From contig DAONQC010000001.1 of the NCBI GenBank assembly GCA_035409945.1, positions 124,001 through 188,000 on the forward strand: a DNA stretch of 64,000 nucleotides, given 5' to 3'. A program made the position numbers and the translations under genes. Numbering within the stretch: the stretch's first letter is position 1; each line of letters starts with the position of its first letter. The notes below the pieces were generated by a model. It ran no database searches and was not told where the DNA came from. It worked only from the letters and a program-made list of their open reading frames with translations. Shown here piece by piece: positions 61,421 through 64,000 of this stretch. The stretch comes from MWEH01 sp035409945. GTDB lineage: Bacteria; Bacillota; Clostridia; Christensenellales; DTU072.

Positions 61421-61437
61421 GTAAAAATACTTAACAG
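61414..61437. promoter_or_regulatory. Inverted repeat overlapping the ylxM -35 element
   Basis: Arms of 10 bp (CTGTTAAGTA and TACTTGACAG on the minus strand) with a 4-bp TTTT spacer match at 9 of 10 positions. The right arm contains the -35 hexamer TTGACA. There is no T-tail, so it is more probably an operator than a terminator. A weak 5-bp hairpin with a seven-T tail near 61450-61485 may end the smc-ftsY transcript just before it. Confidence 0.65.
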
Positions 61438-61532
61438 CTTCTTTCTAATTGAAAAAAATTGAAAACGGACTGTTTCTTTGCCTATTTGAAACAATAAATG
61501 TATCGTTATAAAACCGATGTATTGGTATTATT

Positions 61533-62426
61533 TTATACTATGGCATCAATAAATTCTTTTGCATCAAATGGCAGCAAATCATCTATTTGTTCACCAACCC
61601 CAACATAATAAACAGGAAGACCATAATCAGCCGAAATAGCCATAACAACTCCACCTTTTGCAGTCCCATCTAACTTCGTAAGAATGATGCCATCTATATC
61701 TATAGCTTCGTTAAACACTTTAACTTGTGTTACAGCATTTTGACCTGTTGTTGCATCCAGTACGATTAAATTACGCTTATCTGCGTCGGGCATCTCTCTT
61801 TCGACAACTTTATTAATTTTAATTAACTCCTGCATAAGATTAACCTTGTTATGCAATCTACCAGCTGTATCAATCAGCACAACATCAGTACCATGCGCCT
61901 TAGCAGAGGCTAAGGTATCAAAAACAACTGCTGCAGGATCGCTACCAGATGATTGAGAAATTATTCTTACACCTGCGCGCTTAGCCCATATCTCTAATTG
62001 TTCGCTTGCAGCTGCTCTAAACGTGTCTGCAGCAGCTATTACAACACTTTTCCCTTGATTAACAAATAATCTTGCAAGCTTCCCTACTGCTGTGGTTTTC
62101 CCAACCCCATTAACACCAGATATCATCAACACTAAAGGCATTGTATATTCCGGAATTATATAGTCTATACTTTCTAATAAAATCCTTTTTAGTTCATCTT
62201 TGGCTTCAGCAGGTTTTGTTATTTTTTTCTTCGGTAAAATTGATTTTAACTCTTCTAATGTTTGTTCCGTCGCAGTAACTCCCATATCAGACGAAATCAT
62301 GGCCATTTCTAAATCATCATAGAAGTTCTCATCTAATTCCTTAGCTCTAAACGCTTCAAAAAACTTCCTTCCCATGTTTTCACGCGTTTTTTTAAGCCCC
62401 TCTTTTAATTTGTTAAAGAAACTCAT
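61533..62426 (-). CDS. ftsY: Signal recognition particle receptor FtsY
   Basis: The membrane-associated GTPase receptor for Ffh. The 297-residue form lacks a long acidic A domain and begins with a short basic amphipathic segment followed by the N domain. G domain motifs are ISGVNGVGKTTAVGKLA near residue 108, DTAGRLHNKVNLM near 191 and LTKLDGTAKGG near 249; GVGEQIDDLLPFDAKEF is near the end. Its ATG follows the smc stop directly and uses AAGGAG inside the end of smc. Confidence 0.97.
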   Translation of the reverse strand: MSFFNKLKEGLKKTRENMGRKFFEAFRAKELDENFYDDLEMAMISSDMGVTATEQTLEELKSILPKKKITKPAEAKDELKRILLESIDYIIPEYTMPLVLMISGVNGVGKTTAVGKLARLFVNQGKSVVIAAADTFRAAASEQLEIWAKRAGVRIISQSSGSDPAAVVFDTLASAKAHGTDVVLIDTAGRLHNKVNLMQELIKINKVVEREMPDADKRNLIVLDATTGQNAVTQVKVFNEAIDIDGIILTKLDGTAKGGVVMAISADYGLPVYYVGVGEQIDDLLPFDAKEFIDAIV

Positions 62427-64000
62427 TTATACCGCATCTCCTTGTTTTTTCTTTTCTCTCTTTTCGGCCTCCTCAATTTGTTTTGCAGCTTCTTCTAATT
62501 TTACTTTTACCATTTTACTAACCCCTTTTTCCTGCATAGTAAAACCATATAAAGTATCGCATAGTGCCATTGTAGCCTTCCTATGTGTTACAACAACAAA
62601 TTGGGATACATCCGAAAATTTATTTAAATATTGAGCAAACAGTCTAGCATTAGCTTCATCTAATGCAGAATCAATTTCGTCTAAAAAACTAAACGGCATT
62701 GGATTCAATTTAGTTATTGCAAACAACAAAGCTATCGCCGTTAAGGCGCGTTCCCCTCCCGATAGTGGTGCTAGGGAAAGTAGCTTTTTGCCTGGAGGTT
62801 GCGCTTGTATTTCTATACCTGCAGTTAAGGCACTCACACCTTGCTCTAATCTTAGTACAGCAGTACCGCCGCCAAATAGCTCTGCAAATGTTGTTTTAAA
62901 GTTATCATTTATCTTCTTAAATGTGTCTATGAATTTAACTTCCATTTCTTTTGTTAAATCTGTGATTATGTTAACTAAGTCGGTTTCTGCCTTACTCAAA
63001 TCATCAAATTGTTCAACCATTTTTTCATAGCGCTCATTTTCTTGAATAAACTTTTCCTCTGCCAGCTCATTTACTAATCCTAACTTTTCAATAGAACGTC
63101 TAACTCTAGCTATACGCTCAAGCGCCTTCTGTATGTCATATTCCTTTTTTATAGCAGGTTTTTCTGCTACTTGCCAATATTCTTTAGCAGCAAGTTCATC
63201 ATATCCATATGTCTCTGATATCCTATTAGCAGTATTAGATAACTCAAGCATGATTTTTTCTAAGTTAGATTCTTCTTTTGCCTTCTTTTCCGATAACACA
63301 AGTTGTTGAGCATTTAAATCACTTTGTTCTGTTTGTATATTTTGTAAAATCGTGCTAATTTCATTTTTACGTACACCTAATGCACTTCTTTCTGCATTAA
63401 GTTGATCCAGTTTTTCTTGATCTATATCTACCAACTTTCTTTTATTAATCTTATTCTGCAAACTTTCAATTTCAGCATTTAACTTTGTATATTCGACTTT
63501 CAGCTCGATTTGCTCATTTTCAATGCTGCTGTATCTTTCATTGTTCGTTCTTATACTTTGCTCAAAATTCATAATCGATGCATTTAATGAGGCATATGAT
63601 TCTTTCAGGTTTGAAAGTTCAGACGCTAATTTATTTTTCTGTTCTCTATCCTTTACTAACTTATCCTTTGCATCGTTGATATAGTCATCTGCTGTAATTT
63701 TTTCATTTTGTGCAAAAATGCTACTTTCTTTTGTCGATTTAAGTAGCGTTGTAAGTTCATTAATTCTGTTGTTTTTTTGTATAAGGTCATTACTTAAACC
63801 AAACATTTCTTTATCTTTGTCATTAATATTTAACTCGAAATTATCTATATTTGATTTATTGGCTATAAGGTCTTTTTCTAATTGAAAACATCTAGCTTCA
63901 ACCACCTTTAAATGTTTTTGTAAATCTTCAGTTTCCGCATTATAGTCATCAATAACTAATTGTATTTCGTTATGATCTTTTTCTAATTTAGCTAATTTTT
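62427..64000 (-). CDS. smc: Chromosome segregation protein SMC, C-terminal part
   Basis: The 3' half of smc: the frame is open through the right window edge, giving 523 visible residues of a protein that is normally about 1190. The visible part is the C-terminal coiled coil (first ~385 residues), the ABC signature LAPLSGGERALTAIAL near the end, and Walker B FSFLDEIDSALDEANA with the D-loop, followed by the His-switch TVVTHRK-like FVVVTHRKATM. SMC condenses and segregates chromosomes with ScpA and ScpB. The hinge and N-terminal ATPase half lie outside. The residue EEAAKQIEEAEKREKKKQGDAV-type basic tail ends the protein. Confidence 0.97.
   Translation of the reverse strand, partial: KLAKLEKDHNEIQLVIDDYNAETEDLQKHLKVVEARCFQLEKDLIANKSNIDNFELNINDKDKEMFGLSNDLIQKNNRINELTTLLKSTKESSIFAQNEKITADDYINDAKDKLVKDREQKNKLASELSNLKESYASLNASIMNFEQSIRTNNERYSSIENEQIELKVEYTKLNAEIESLQNKINKRKLVDIDQEKLDQLNAERSALGVRKNEISTILQNIQTEQSDLNAQQLVLSEKKAKEESNLEKIMLELSNTANRISETYGYDELAAKEYWQVAEKPAIKKEYDIQKALERIARVRRSIEKLGLVNELAEEKFIQENERYEKMVEQFDDLSKAETDLVNIITDLTKEMEVKFIDTFKKINDNFKTTFAELFGGGTAVLRLEQGVSALTAGIEIQAQPPGKKLLSLAPLSGGERALTAIALLFAITKLNPMPFSFLDEIDSALDEANARLFAQYLNKFSDVSQFVVVTHRKATMALCDTLYGFTMQEKGVSKMVKVKLEEAAKQIEEAEKREKKKQGDAV

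Noticed and set aside
1..64000. CRISPR arrays, tRNA or rRNA genes, insertion sequences, prophage, toxin-antitoxin or restriction systems
   Set aside because: No regularly spaced repeat of CRISPR type, no clover-leaf-sized intergenic gap with tRNA features, and no transposase, integrase, methylase or nuclease gene was found among the coding regions.

Overview
The window is a 64 kb piece of a low-GC, gene-dense bacterial chromosome, best read as a member of the Firmicutes, probably class Clostridia. The evidence is gene order and subfamily: an iscS-iscU-lepA-hemW-hrcA-grpE-dnaK-dnaJ-prmA-rsmE-mtaB run with a CIRCE operator, a dnaG-rpoD-Nif3 block, an smc-ftsY-ylxM-ffh-rpsP-khpA-rimM-trmD-rbgA-rnhB block, LL-diaminopimelate aminotransferase (dapL), a HemZ-type radical SAM protein, and a ThyA of the B. 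subtilis/phi3T type. TGA, TAA and TAG all act as stops, so the code is standard. The genus cannot be fixed from the sequence alone.

Layout, left to right. 1-1629: 5' part of a surface lipoprotein gene with InlB-type repeats, cut by the window edge. 1880-4303: rpsO-pnp with an intervening attenuator. 4461-9141: thyA-folA-icd-MBL hydrolase-hemZ, all minus strand. 9427-12434: the only multi-gene plus-strand island, with degV, then an ApbE flavin transferase, a NusG-domain-II protein and a Gx/EetB-like membrane protein, which resemble a flavin-based electron transfer maturation module. 12452-22580: lacZ, patatin phospholipase, orphan PTS EIIC, polA, coaE and dinB. 22757-28328: dnaG, rpoD, Nif3, DUF164 zinc-ribbon protein and dapL. 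28565-28741: a lone inverted rpsU. 28842-37045: the heat-shock operon with its downstream RNA and protein modification genes. 37315-45879: Fe-S, one-carbon, redox and translation genes down to aspS. 45946-49250: hslV-hslU-hisS. 49604-55517: an unusual 820+ residue membrane protein, topA and trmFO. 55576-64000: the ribosome/SRP/chromosome block ending in a truncated smc.

Most of the window is conserved housekeeping, and I do not see a clear new defence or mobile system: no transposase, integrase, CRISPR, tRNA or rRNA. The less ordinary material is regulatory and architectural. It includes three degenerate ~63-bp tandem repeats upstream of hslV where B. subtilis carries xerC; inverted repeats overlapping the ylxM-ffh and thyA promoters; a lipoprotein/multipass-membrane/charged-tail protein with an exact 40-codon duplication; the ApbE/NusG_II/Gx triad with no visible flavoprotein substrate; an HslV with a short N-terminal extension; and a TrmD with altered knot residues.

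Start codons were moved inward from the longest open frame where a Shine-Dalgarno sequence or family length required it (apbE, coaE, lacZ, dapL, rpsU, HIT, iscU, trmD and the 53-kb membrane protein).
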